A DNA stretch of 49,740 bases from Pseudomonas sp. GM80 (GTDB taxonomy: Bacteria; Pseudomonadota; Gammaproteobacteria; Pseudomonadales; Pseudomonadaceae), in the NCBI RefSeq assembly GCF_000282515.1, contig NZ_AKJD01000051.1:1-49740 (forward strand). The letters are read 5' to 3'. Below the pieces are notes generated by a model that was given only the letters and a program-made list of their open reading frames with translations, was not told the origin of the DNA and ran no database searches. Shown here piece by piece: positions 26,919-34,600 of this stretch (the stretch's first letter is position 1; each line of letters begins with the position of its first letter). Made by a program: the position numbers and the translations under genes.

Positions 26919-27551
26919 TCAACGGCTCGCCACCAAGTGCGCGCCAAACAGCAAGTAGCAGCCACCCGCCAGTCGATCCAGCCACTTACGCGAGCGTTCG
27001 TAAATACTTGCCATCCGGCGGCTGGCGAAGAACAGCGCTACGCTGCAATACCAGCTGAATGACAGCGTGGCCATGGTCAGCACCGCCAGCGCCAGCAATA
27101 ACGGCGGTATGTGTGCCGGCATTGCGGTAGCGAAGATGGTGGCGACGAACAATGCCGATTTTGGATTGGTCATGTTGCCGAGAAATCCTCGGGCATAAGC
27201 GCCGTGCAATGTTTGCTGCGACGCATCTAACGTACCCGGCGCGGTAGCGGCTTTGCGCTTGAATTGCTTGAGGCCGAGGTAGATCAGGTAGCAGCCACCC
27301 GCGATCTTGAAACTGAGGTACAGCGTCGGTGCGGCGCTGAACAACGACTGGATGCCCAGCCCGCCAGCCAAGCCCCACAGCACCGTGCCGCTGGCCACGC
27401 CAAGTGCGGCGACGACGCCATGGCGCCGCGAACGGCTGACGGCCAGTTGCGCGATATTGAAGAAGTTTGGCCCCGGCGTGATCACCGCGACTGTCCACAA
27501 CAGCGCCAACGACAGCAGTGGAGCAAAGTAGCTCACAGTTGAGAGATCCAT
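26919..27551 (-). CDS. LysE/RhtB-family amino-acid exporter
   Basis: This inner-membrane protein of 210 residues (from ATG at 27551) has about six hydrophobic segments. Family blocks are present: TVAVITPGPNFFNIAQLAVSRSRR near the N-terminus, GCYLIYLGLKQF, and GFLGNMTNPKSALF. Members export amino acids or homoserine lactone-like compounds by proton exchange; the substrate cannot be assigned. A TTG at 27578 with AAGG upstream is an alternative start adding nine residues. Confidence 0.9.
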   Translation of the reverse strand: MDLSTVSYFAPLLSLALLWTVAVITPGPNFFNIAQLAVSRSRRHGVVAALGVASGTVLWGLAGGLGIQSLFSAAPTLYLSFKIAGGCYLIYLGLKQFKRKAATAPGTLDASQQTLHGAYARGFLGNMTNPKSALFVATIFATAMPAHIPPLLLALAVLTMATLSFSWYCSVALFFASRRMASIYERSRKWLDRLAGGCYLLFGAHLVASR

Positions 27552-27632
27552 GGGGCATGTGCCTGATTGATTCGACAATGCCCCATACCTTGCAGCATCC
27601 CACAGCGTTTTGCCATGGGTTGAACACTGCTT

Positions 27633-27854
27633 TTAAACAGCAGGTTCGCCATCCGGCACGCGTATCAAAAGGTCGCCGGGTTGGCAGTTCAGGTATTCAC
27701 AGATGGCGTCCAGAGTTGCCAGACGCAGGCCCTTGACCTTGCCCTGCTTGAGCAACGACAGATTGGCCTCGGTGATGCCGATGGCTGCGGCCAAATCCTT
27801 CGATTTGACTTTGCGCAAGGCGAGCATCACATCCAGCTGAATCACGATAGACAT
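27633..27854 (-). CDS. Small XRE/YozG-type regulator
   Basis: The 73-residue protein is almost all helix-turn-helix: MLALRKVKSKDLAAAIGITE, NLSLLKQGKVKGLRLATLDA, then ICEYLNCQPGDLL. This is the YozG-like Cro/C1 subtype, which is commonly encoded beside DUF2975 membrane proteins, as here: it starts 7 bp after the DUF2975 stop. It should bind as a dimer and repress its own operon; a good operator candidate lies at 28460-28475. The upstream in-frame extension to 27920 overlaps the DUF2975 gene and lacks support. Confidence 0.9.
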   Translation of the reverse strand: MSIVIQLDVMLALRKVKSKDLAAAIGITEANLSLLKQGKVKGLRLATLDAICEYLNCQPGDLLIRVPDGEPAV

Positions 27855-27861
27855 GGCGATC

Positions 27862-28422
27862 TCAAATAAAAGTACGGTTTTCGGAATCCACTTCGCTGGC
27901 TTGCGACAGGATGCGCGCAATGATCGAAATGCAGCCGGCCATGAACAGCGCGACGAAGGTGGAAGCCGTGACGCTCAAGGTCACCATTCGCTCGCCGACC
28001 GGTGCGTTTTGCGTAACCCACAGACTGAGCATTGGCTCGCAGAGAAAATCCAGCAGTACCCAAAGGGCCACGGCGCGCCCGACCTTGCCCAGATGACCGG
28101 CGGCTTCAGTGGAAAAATACTCACCCATGGCATAACACTGGAACAGACGACGCAGCGCTTTCAAACCAAAGGCCAGTGCGATCAGGGGAATACTCGACAG
28201 CACGATGGCGCCCAGGGTTTGCCACCACGGAAACACCGCAGCGGCGCTGGTCATGTCCGAGAGCTGGCGTTCGCTCAACGCGAACCCCAGGCCCAGACCG
28301 TCCTTGCTGCCCAGCGTCGGGAATAACCAGACTGCGGCGTTGAGTACCAGCATGAGAATGATCAGCAGCAGCGTGATCGTGGCCATGCGACGGCTGAATT
28401 GCGCGAGAGAAACGGAAGTCAT
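27862..28422 (-). CDS. DUF2975 membrane protein
   Basis: This 186-residue protein has four predicted membrane segments (LLLIILMLVLNAAVWLF, then LGAIVLSSIPLIALAFGL, WVLLDFLCEPMLSLW and VALFMAGCISIIARIL) and the family motif SEVDSENRTFI at the C-terminus. Function of the family is unknown; it is repeatedly paired with a YozG-type regulator, which suggests a regulated membrane stress or sensor module. ATG at 28422 has a GAGG site. First gene of the two-gene operon. Confidence 0.87.
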   Translation of the reverse strand: MTSVSLAQFSRRMATITLLLIILMLVLNAAVWLFPTLGSKDGLGLGFALSERQLSDMTSAAAVFPWWQTLGAIVLSSIPLIALAFGLKALRRLFQCYAMGEYFSTEAAGHLGKVGRAVALWVLLDFLCEPMLSLWVTQNAPVGERMVTLSVTASTFVALFMAGCISIIARILSQASEVDSENRTFI

Positions 28423-28459
28423 GGGATGCCTCACAGAATGAATGTGAGACAAACCATAG

Positions 28460-28475
28460 ACGATAAAATTATCGT
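28460..28475. promoter_or_regulatory. Inverted repeat upstream of DUF2975/XRE pair
   Basis: ACGATAA-AA-TTATCGT, a perfect 7-2-7 hyphenated dyad, lies 38 bp before the DUF2975 start in a very AT-rich 70-bp region. It is a plausible operator for the small XRE protein of the same operon. Confidence 0.6.
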
Positions 28476-28514
28476 AAAACAATAATTAATTACTGCAAAA
28501 CGTTAATTTATATT

Positions 28515-29126
28515 TCACACAGATGGTTTCGCCTCCAGCACTTTGCCATCCAGCGCATCACCGATGGTGAGGAAATGCCCGCCCGCCACATGGTGCAGCG
28601 TGCGCAGTGAATCGTGGCCGTCGAAATGCCAGCGCCCTTCGCTGAATACGCGCGCATCGGCGTGAGCGGCAATCACTTCGGCGAGGAACAGATCGTACTG
28701 CTGATGGTTGTGCGGCTCCGGCAGCAGCCGGCATTCAAGCCAGGCAACACAGCCGTCGAGCAGCGGCGCGTCTACGAGATCTCCGGCAAAAGTTTGCAGG
28801 CCATACGCTTCGAACTTGTCGTGGCCCTGATTGCCAACCAGATCCAGACCGGAAGTGGTGCCGACGGTTTGCACGATATCGGCCTGTTGTGCGCACGGTA
28901 CGTTGAGGACGAAAGTGCCCGATGCTTCGAGCAACTGCCGCGTCCAGGTCGCTTTATCGAGCACCACGGCAACTTTCGGCGGTTCGAAATCCAGCGGCAT
29001 CGCCCAGGCGGCGGCCATGATATTACGCTGGCCGTCATGGGCGGCACTGACCAATACGGTCGGCCCGTGGTTGAGCAACCGGTAGGCTTTGTTGAGGGGA
29101 ACCGGGCGGCGGTGGGAATCGCTCAT
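28515..29126 (-). CDS. Flavin-reductase-like FMN-binding split-barrel protein
   Basis: This 203-residue protein belongs to the flavin-reductase-like family (FMN-binding split barrel). Features are PLNKAYRLLNHGPTVLVSA at the N-terminus, NIMAAAWAMPLDFEPPKVAV, and the FVLNVPCAQQADIVQTVGTTSG block that follows the flavin-binding core. Members reduce or bind FMN, or act as partners of monooxygenases; no monooxygenase is adjacent, so its role is open. ATG at 29126 is preceded by GGAG at 9-bp spacing. It is divergent from no clear gene and ends 93 bp upstream of the DUF2975 start region. Confidence 0.87.
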   Translation of the reverse strand: MSDSHRRPVPLNKAYRLLNHGPTVLVSAAHDGQRNIMAAAWAMPLDFEPPKVAVVLDKATWTRQLLEASGTFVLNVPCAQQADIVQTVGTTSGLDLVGNQGHDKFEAYGLQTFAGDLVDAPLLDGCVAWLECRLLPEPHNHQQYDLFLAEVIAAHADARVFSEGRWHFDGHDSLRTLHHVAGGHFLTIGDALDGKVLEAKPSV

Positions 29127-29195
29127 GGGGATCTGCTCCGGGGAGAAAAGGAGCCGATTGTAGCGCCAGCATCGAAATATATGCTGGTGAAAAAC

Positions 29196-29289
29196 CTGCA
29201 GGAGCGGCGGAACGCTGCGATCTTTTGATCTTGGACCTCAACATTAAGATCAAAAGATCGCAGCCTCGTTTTACTCGTCAGCTCCTACA
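29196..29289. repeat. Paired REP-like element, family A, one arm degraded
   Basis: Inner halves (GCTGCGATCTTTTGATCTT and its reverse complement) are intact. The outer parts diverge: GGAGCGGCGGAAC on one side and an 11-base insertion TCGTTTTACTC on the other. It is a decaying copy, between the flavin-reductase and chemoreceptor genes. Confidence 0.8.
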
Positions 29290-29305
29290 GGGATTGGGTG
29301 GGGCT

Positions 29306-30622
29306 TCAGTGGGTGAGTTGGTTGGCGAACTGGCCGACGGCATTGACGACTTTCTGCGCGCCGTCCTGAATCTCGACGATCACCGTGCCCGCCTCTGCCG
29401 CCAGCGCCAGGCCTTGTTCAGCCTGGAGCTTGCCGTCGGTCATCAGCGCCACGGCGTTGCGAGCCATTTCCTGATTCTGTCGCACCACACCAACGATCTC
29501 GTCGGTCGCCTGGCTGGTACGTGAGGCCAGTTGGCGTACTTCATCGGCCACTACCGCGAAGCCACGGCCCTGCTCACCGGCCCGCGCGGCTTCGATGGCC
29601 GCGTTGAGCGCCAGCAGGTTGGTCTGCTCGGCAATCCCGCTGATGGTTTTGACGATGGTGCCGATCACCAGCGACTGCTCGTTCAGCGCTTCGATGCCTT
29701 CCCCGGCGGTTTGCATGTGCCTGGACAAATCGCGCATCACGTTCACCGCTTCGGTCACCACCGTGGTGCCACGCTGGGCGGTGCTGTCGGTTTGCTGCGA
29801 GGTGCTGTAGGCAATGTTGGCGGCTTCGGCCACGGCTTGTTCGCGGTTCACCTGATCGGTGATCACCGTGGCGAACTTCACCACTTTGTACAGTTTGTCG
29901 TTGGCATCGACCACTGGGTTGTAGGACGCTTCCAGCCAGACCGTACGACCATGACTGTCGACTCGCTTGAACCGTTCAGCCACGAATTCGCCATTGTTCA
30001 GACGTCGCCAGAAATTCTGGTAATCAACGCTGTTGTACTCCTCCGGCGTGCAAAACATGCGGTGATGTTTGCCCTTGATCTGCGCCAGGCTGTAGCCCAT
30101 GCCGTTGAGAAAGCGGTCGTTGGCGTTTAGCACATTGCCATTGAGATCGAACTCGATTACTGCCGTGGAACGCACCAGCGCGCCGATCAGGTTTTCGTGT
30201 TCGCGAGACGCTTCGATGGTGCGGGTCAGGTCACTGGCAAAGATCGAGATGTGCTTGATCCGCCCATCCGAAGAGCGCACCGGCTGCACAATCGAGCGCA
30301 GCCACGCCTCTTCACCATTGCCGCGCATCAGGCGGATGGCGCCGGCGAAATGCTCGCCGCGGGTCAGGGCGTTCTTGAAGCGATGATGGAAATCGTCGGA
30401 CTTCACATGCACCGGTACGATGTCTTCAATCGCCCGCCCGATGAGGTCGTGGCTCTTGTAGAGCATCTCGTTGAGGAAGTTCTGGTTGACTGACTGCACC
30501 CGGCCATCGGGCTCAAGGTTCAGCACCAGCATCTCGCTTTCCAGGCTTTCCTTCACTTGTACAAGGCTGGAGAGTTCTTCACGAAGAGCGGCCAGCTCTT
30601 GCTTCAGGCGTTTGTTGAACAT
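29306..30622 (-). CDS. Cytosolic PAS-PAS chemoreceptor (BdlA/Aer-like)
   Basis: This 438-residue receptor has no membrane segment. An N-terminal coiled coil (residues 1-25) is followed by two PAS domains (about 30-125 and 150-250; note [15 protein letters not shown] and [20 protein letters not shown]). The chemoreceptor signalling domain comes next, with hairpin tip [20 protein letters not shown]. The layout matches P. aeruginosa BdlA, a biofilm-dispersion receptor, and soluble Aer-like energy sensors. It should sense an internal redox or metabolic cue. ATG at 30622 is chosen as the start directly before the coiled coil; its ribosome-binding site is weak. Confidence 0.9.
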   Translation of the reverse strand: MFNKRLKQELAALREELSSLVQVKESLESEMLVLNLEPDGRVQSVNQNFLNEMLYKSHDLIGRAIEDIVPVHVKSDDFHHRFKNALTRGEHFAGAIRLMRGNGEEAWLRSIVQPVRSSDGRIKHISIFASDLTRTIEASREHENLIGALVRSTAVIEFDLNGNVLNANDRFLNGMGYSLAQIKGKHHRMFCTPEEYNSVDYQNFWRRLNNGEFVAERFKRVDSHGRTVWLEASYNPVVDANDKLYKVVKFATVITDQVNREQAVAEAANIAYSTSQQTDSTAQRGTTVVTEAVNVMRDLSRHMQTAGEGIEALNEQSLVIGTIVKTISGIAEQTNLLALNAAIEAARAGEQGRGFAVVADEVRQLASRTSQATDEIVGVVRQNQEMARNAVALMTDGKLQAEQGLALAAEAGTVIVEIQDGAQKVVNAVGQFANQLTH

Positions 30623-30738
30623 GGCAAGGTACCGATGGGCAGGATAGAAAGCGGGATGCAGCCTAACCATCGGCCTTGGAAAGTTTTTCTGAAGCGCCCT
30701 TGCGACCCGTCAGTCAAAAATAATTCGACTGCGCACGA

Positions 30739-32052
30739 TCAGGCCGGGCCCGCCACCTGACACTGTCCCGTACGCGGCATCCGCGCGCCGAAATACGCCG
30801 CAGCCAGAATGCCTACCACGCCCATCACCGCGCAGAAAATCACACAGATCCACGGGCTCCACGGCATCAGACCGATCAGCAACAACGGTGTGAAACTGGC
30901 CCAGGCGGCGTAAGCAATGTTGTAGGTGAAGGAAATGCCCGACACACGAATGCGCGCCGGGAACAAACCGACCATCACCGAAGGCACCGCGCCGACAACG
31001 CCACAGGCGAGACCGGCGATGGCGTAGGCGATGCCAATCCAGTCGCCGCCGCTGATCAGGCAGCCGTAGAGCACGCCAATGCCCAACGGTAGCAACAGGC
31101 TATAGAGCATGACCGTGCGCCAGGCGCCAATGCGGTCGACCAGCAGCCCGGCGAGCACGCAACCGATATTCAGAAAGACGATGCCCAAGGCGCTGAGGGC
31201 GAAGGTGTGGCTGGCGGACATGCCGAAGGTTTTCTGCATCATCGTCGGGGTGATGACCACAAACACCACCACCGCCGAGGTCAGCACGCAGGTCAGCAGC
31301 ATGGCCGGCAACATCGCCAGCCGATGCTCACGCAGCACCGTGCGCAACGGCAGTTCGACGCGCGCCTCGCGTTGCGCTTCCATGGCCATGAACACCGGGG
31401 TTTCGCTCAGCCAGCGACGCAGGTAAACGCCAATCACGCCGAACACACCACCGAGCAGGAACGGATAACGCCAGGCGTAATCGAGGATTTCCGTCGGGGT
31501 GAAGACTTGTGCCAGGAACGTCGCGGTCAGCGCGCCGATCAGGTAACCGAAGGTCAGCCCGGCTTGCAGAAAGCCCAACGCATAACCGCGATGGCCGGTC
31601 GGCGCATGTTCGGCAACGAACACCCAAGCGCTCGGCACTTCACCGCCCACCGCCGCGCCTTGCAGGATGCGCAGCGCCAGCAACAGCAACGGCGCGAAAT
31701 AGCCGATCTGCGCATACGTCGGCATGATCCCGATCAGCAGGCATGGCAGCGCCATCATCAGGATGCTCAGGCTGAAGACTTTCTTGCGCCCGAGTTTGTC
31801 GGCGAAATGCGCCATCAGAATCCCGCCCAGCGGCCGAGCCAGATAGCCGGTGACGAAGATGCCGAAGCTTTGCAGCAGACGCATCCACTCGGGCATTTCT
31901 GGCGGGAAGAACAGTTGGCTGAGGGTCAGGGCGAAGAATACGAAAATGATGAAATCGTAGATCTCCAGCGCCCCGCCAAGGGCCGCAAGGCCGAGGGTCT
32001 TGTAGTCGGAGCGGCTGAACGGCGCGGGTTTGGCCGTGGATTGGGCAGTCAT
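30739..32052 (-). CDS. MFS metabolite:proton symporter
   Basis: This transporter of 437 residues belongs to the ProP/ShiA/KgtP-like metabolite:H+ symporter branch. The signature GGALEIYDFIIFVFFA at the N-terminus, RPLGGILMAHFADKLGRKK (loop 2-3) and the GGEVPSAWVFVAEHAP helix-5 block are clear; 12 segments predicted. Members carry organic acids, shikimate, proline or similar; ligand unknown. ATG at 32052 (MTAQSTAKP) is preferred over TTG at 32076. A long inverted repeat (32092-32133) just upstream suggests repressor control. It is divergent from the fatty-acid permease gene. Confidence 0.9.
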   Translation of the reverse strand: MTAQSTAKPAPFSRSDYKTLGLAALGGALEIYDFIIFVFFALTLSQLFFPPEMPEWMRLLQSFGIFVTGYLARPLGGILMAHFADKLGRKKVFSLSILMMALPCLLIGIMPTYAQIGYFAPLLLLALRILQGAAVGGEVPSAWVFVAEHAPTGHRGYALGFLQAGLTFGYLIGALTATFLAQVFTPTEILDYAWRYPFLLGGVFGVIGVYLRRWLSETPVFMAMEAQREARVELPLRTVLREHRLAMLPAMLLTCVLTSAVVVFVVITPTMMQKTFGMSASHTFALSALGIVFLNIGCVLAGLLVDRIGAWRTVMLYSLLLPLGIGVLYGCLISGGDWIGIAYAIAGLACGVVGAVPSVMVGLFPARIRVSGISFTYNIAYAAWASFTPLLLIGLMPWSPWICVIFCAVMGVVGILAAAYFGARMPRTGQCQVAGPA

Positions 32053-32091
32053 GGCAAAGAACTCTGGATCAGGCAAAAAACCAAGGCGCCC

Positions 32092-32133
32092 ATGGTCTAC
32101 GCAAACGGGCGGATGGACAACCCGTTAGACCAT
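32092..32133. promoter_or_regulatory. Nested inverted repeat upstream of the MFS symporter
   Basis: ATGGTCTA (32092-32099) pairs with TAGACCAT (32126-32133). Inside, AACGGG (32104-32109) pairs with CCCGTT (32121-32126). It lies 40-80 bp before the MFS start, where an operator would be, and is not followed by a T-run. Confidence 0.5.
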
Positions 32134-32215
32134 AGTCCCGGTTTTGCAAAACCTGCTCACAAAGCGTCGGCAGTTGAATTACTGTTGAGACATGGCGACC
32201 CCCACGGTCAAACCC

Positions 32216-32307
32216 CTGTAGGAGTGAGCCTGCTCGCGATGGCGCCAGATCAGTCAATTCACATGTTGAATGAACGGACGCTATCGCGAGCAGGCTCGCT
32301 CCTACAC
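32216..32307. repeat. Paired REP-like element, family B
   Basis: CCTGTAGGAGTGAGCCTGCTC is mirrored by GAGCAGGCTCGCTCCTAC about 60 bp later. The core GTAGGAG..GCCTGCTCGCGAT is shared with 45966-46034. It lies between divergent genes. Confidence 0.87.
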
Positions 32308-32365
32308 AGGTAATGGCTGTTTCGTCCGCAACACCACAATAACCATAAAAATCCGAGGTATTCCT

Positions 32366-33784
32366 GTGGCCGTTGATATCGAAGATAGCCGCTCTGCACG
32401 CTTTGCCCTGCGTTGTTCGAGTTTTGCCGAACGCTGGTTTCCCGATTCCTGGGTGTTCGCCGCGTTGGCCGTCATCATCGTTGCGCTGGCGACGCTGGCG
32501 ATGGGCGCCAAGCCCACCGATGCCGCCATGGCCTTCGGTGACGGTTTCTGGAGCCTGATCCCGTTCACCATGCAGATGGCCTTCGTGGTGATTGGCGGCT
32601 ACGTCGTCGCCAGTTCGCCGCCCGCTGTAAAACTGATCGACCGTCTGGCGCGAATCCCCAAGAACGGCCGCTCCGCCGTGGCCTGGGTCGCACTGATCTC
32701 GATGGTCGCCTCGTTGCTCAACTGGGGCCTGTCGCTGGTGTTCGGCGGTTTGCTGGTGCGCGCCCTCGCCCGCCGCACCGATCTGAAAATGGATTACCGC
32801 GCCGCCGGTGCCGCAGCGTATCTGGGCCTCGGCGCAGTATGGGCGTTGGGCCTGTCCTCGTCGGCGGCACAGTTGCAGGCCAACCCCGGCAGCCTGCCGC
32901 CATCGATCCTGTCGATCACCGGGGTGATTCCGTTCACCGAAACCATTTTCCTCTGGCAGTCCGGGGTCATGCTGCTGGCGCTGATTGTGATCTCGATCAT
33001 CATCGCCTACGCCACCGCGCCCGGCCCGAACTCTGCGCGGGACGCCAAGGCCTGCGGCATCGACCCGGCCTTCAACCTGCCGCCGCTGCAACCACGCACC
33101 CGTCCGGGTGAATGGCTGGAACACAGCCCGCTGCTGATCATCGTGCTGGTGCTGCTGGCGGCGGGATGGCTGTTCCACGAGTTTTCGACCAAACCGGCGA
33201 TCACCGCGATCTCCGGGCTGAACACCTACAACTTTCTGTTCATCATGCTCGGCGCCCTGCTGCACTGGCGTCCGCGCAGCTTCCTCGATGCCGTGGCCCG
33301 TGCGGTGCCGACCACCACCGGCGTATTGATCCAGTTCCCGTTGTACGGCTCGATCGCCGCGCTGATGACCACGGTCAAAGGCACCGATGCGCAAACCCTG
33401 GCGCATCACATCTCGACGTTCTTCGTCAGCATCGCCTCGCACGACACCTATGCGCTGCTGATGGGCGTGTATTCGGCGATTCTCGGCTTCTTCATTCCGT
33501 CGGGCGGCGGCAAGTGGATCATCGAAGCGCCGTACGTGATGCAGGTCGCCAACGATCTGCAATACCACCTCGGCTGGGCGGTGCAGATCTACAACGCGGC
33601 GGAAGCCCTGCCGAACTTGATCAACCCGTTCTACATGCTGCCGCTGCTCGGGGTGCTTGGGTTGAAGGCGCGGGATCTGATCGGCTTCTCGTTCGTGCAG
33701 TTGCTGGTGCACACGCCACTGGTGCTGCTGTTGCTGTGGGCGCTGGGGACGACATTGGCGTATACGCCGCCGGTGATGCCGTAG
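32366..33784 (+). CDS. atoE: Short-chain fatty acid permease (AtoE family)
   Basis: This 472-residue membrane protein belongs to the AtoE short-chain fatty acid transporter family. Key stretches are SFAERWFPDSWVFAALAVII, the WGLSLVFGGLLVRALARR segment and FFIPSGGGKWIIEAPYVMQ near the C-terminus; about 11-12 membrane segments. It should import acetoacetate, butyrate or similar acids by proton symport. Start is GTG at 32366 with GAGG at 8-bp spacing; the longer open frame runs through a REP element. No ato catabolic genes adjoin, so it is an isolated uptake gene. Confidence 0.9.
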   Translation: MAVDIEDSRSARFALRCSSFAERWFPDSWVFAALAVIIVALATLAMGAKPTDAAMAFGDGFWSLIPFTMQMAFVVIGGYVVASSPPAVKLIDRLARIPKNGRSAVAWVALISMVASLLNWGLSLVFGGLLVRALARRTDLKMDYRAAGAAAYLGLGAVWALGLSSSAAQLQANPGSLPPSILSITGVIPFTETIFLWQSGVMLLALIVISIIIAYATAPGPNSARDAKACGIDPAFNLPPLQPRTRPGEWLEHSPLLIIVLVLLAAGWLFHEFSTKPAITAISGLNTYNFLFIMLGALLHWRPRSFLDAVARAVPTTTGVLIQFPLYGSIAALMTTVKGTDAQTLAHHISTFFVSIASHDTYALLMGVYSAILGFFIPSGGGKWIIEAPYVMQVANDLQYHLGWAVQIYNAAEALPNLINPFYMLPLLGVLGLKARDLIGFSFVQLLVHTPLVLLLLWALGTTLAYTPPVMP

Positions 33785-33790
33785 TTTGAG

Positions 33791-33824
33791 TTGATTGCAC
33801 CTGCTTCAGGGCGGGTGCAATCAA
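33791..33824. terminator. Perfect 11-bp inverted repeat, bidirectional terminator candidate
   Basis: TTGATTGCACC (33791-33801) pairs exactly with GGTGCAATCAA (33814-33824) around a 12-base loop. It lies between the convergent atoE and hepT genes and includes the hepT stop. There is no long T-run on either side. Confidence 0.55.
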
Positions 33825-34165
33825 TCTGACGCGGTGGGTAAGGAGGCTAGTAATTCAGGCAAAGCGCTATGAACCGTTTCCCACACTACAGCCAGGTTGA
33901 TATCGAAGTAACCGTGAGCAATCCGGTTACGCATTCCGCGCATATTGCGCCAGGGAATCATTGGATGCTGCGCCACGAAATCCGGAAAGCGGTCCATTAT
34001 TTTGGTCGCGGCCTCGCCAATGATGATCAGACTCATGATGACCGCTTGCTGAGTTCGCTTATCGTCAACGAACTCTTCCTTGCTCAGGCCTTACACAAAG
34101 ATCAACGCATCGCTCGACGCCTGGCGCATGTGCTCAAGGTAATCGCTGAGGCGGTTTTCGGTCAT
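33821..34165 (-). pseudogene. hepT: HepT-type toxin gene with in-frame ochre codon
   Basis: From ATG at 34165 the frame reads MTENRLSDYLEHMRQASSDA and hits TAA at codon 25 (34093-34091). It then resumes cleanly: GLSKEEFVDDKRTQQAVIMS, later MRNRIAHGYFD, the RX4HxY motif of the HepT/HEPN RNase family. The conserved context FV-[E]-GLSKEEF suggests a Glu or Gln codon mutated to TAA. The downstream part has its own ATG at 34036, which could make a 71-residue fragment retaining the HEPN motif. ATG overlaps the antitoxin stop (ATGA), so the pair was translationally coupled. Confidence 0.88.
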
Positions 34166-34452
34166 ACGGGACGGGCCTGATCAAGAACCTTCTGGCGAAA
34201 TTTCAGCGGGAGGTCTCCTGGAGTCAGCAAATCAACAGTGACACCCAGCAGGTCCTCCAACTCAACTTGAAGCCCACCTAGATCGAACAGGGTAGTGCCG
34301 GGCAAGGGATCTACCAACAAATCAAGATCGCTTCCTTCCATGTCCGTACCTAACAACGCGGAACCAAACACCCGAGGATTGGCCACGCGAAAACGGCCTA
34401 TAACCTCGCGAACGGCTGATCGCTGCAAATCAAGAGCAGTGGAAGGTTTCAT
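34162..34452 (-). CDS. mntA: MntA-type nucleotidyltransferase antitoxin
   Basis: A 96-residue minimal nucleotidyltransferase. The catalytic motif FGSALLGTDMEGSDLDLLVD (residues 29-48) has the GS and DxD elements of the MNT superfamily. In HepT/MntA systems the antitoxin adds AMP to the HEPN toxin and so silences it. The gene precedes hepT with ATGA overlap, the normal order for this family. GGTGA lies upstream of ATG. Here the antitoxin is intact while the toxin frame is broken. Confidence 0.9.
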   Translation of the reverse strand: MKPSTALDLQRSAVREVIGRFRVANPRVFGSALLGTDMEGSDLDLLVDPLPGTTLFDLGGLQVELEDLLGVTVDLLTPGDLPLKFRQKVLDQARPV

Positions 34453-34521
34453 GGTTCACCCATGCCAGATTCAATGTAGCGCCAGTCTAGCAGTGCTTGA
34501 GAGCTGCAAACACCGCGCCTT

Positions 34522-34539
34522 TTGTAACCCAACCGTCAC
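34522..34539 (+). promoter_or_regulatory. Possible PhoB box before acpA
   Basis: TTGTAAC-CCAA-CCGTCAC resembles the PhoB direct repeat CTGTCAT-N4-CTGTCAT at about 9 of 14 repeat positions with the right 11-bp periodicity. It lies 62 bp before the phosphatase gene. Weak by itself; context makes it plausible. Confidence 0.3.
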
Positions 34540-34600
34540 ACACCCTTGCTAGCGTCCGCCCGAAACATACTGAAACATTTAAGCAAAAACGGGCTGAGAC

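Noticed and set aside
31207..32313. 368-residue plus-strand frame opposite the MFS symporter
   Set aside because: Antisense shadow rich in Gln, Arg and His, continuing into a REP element.
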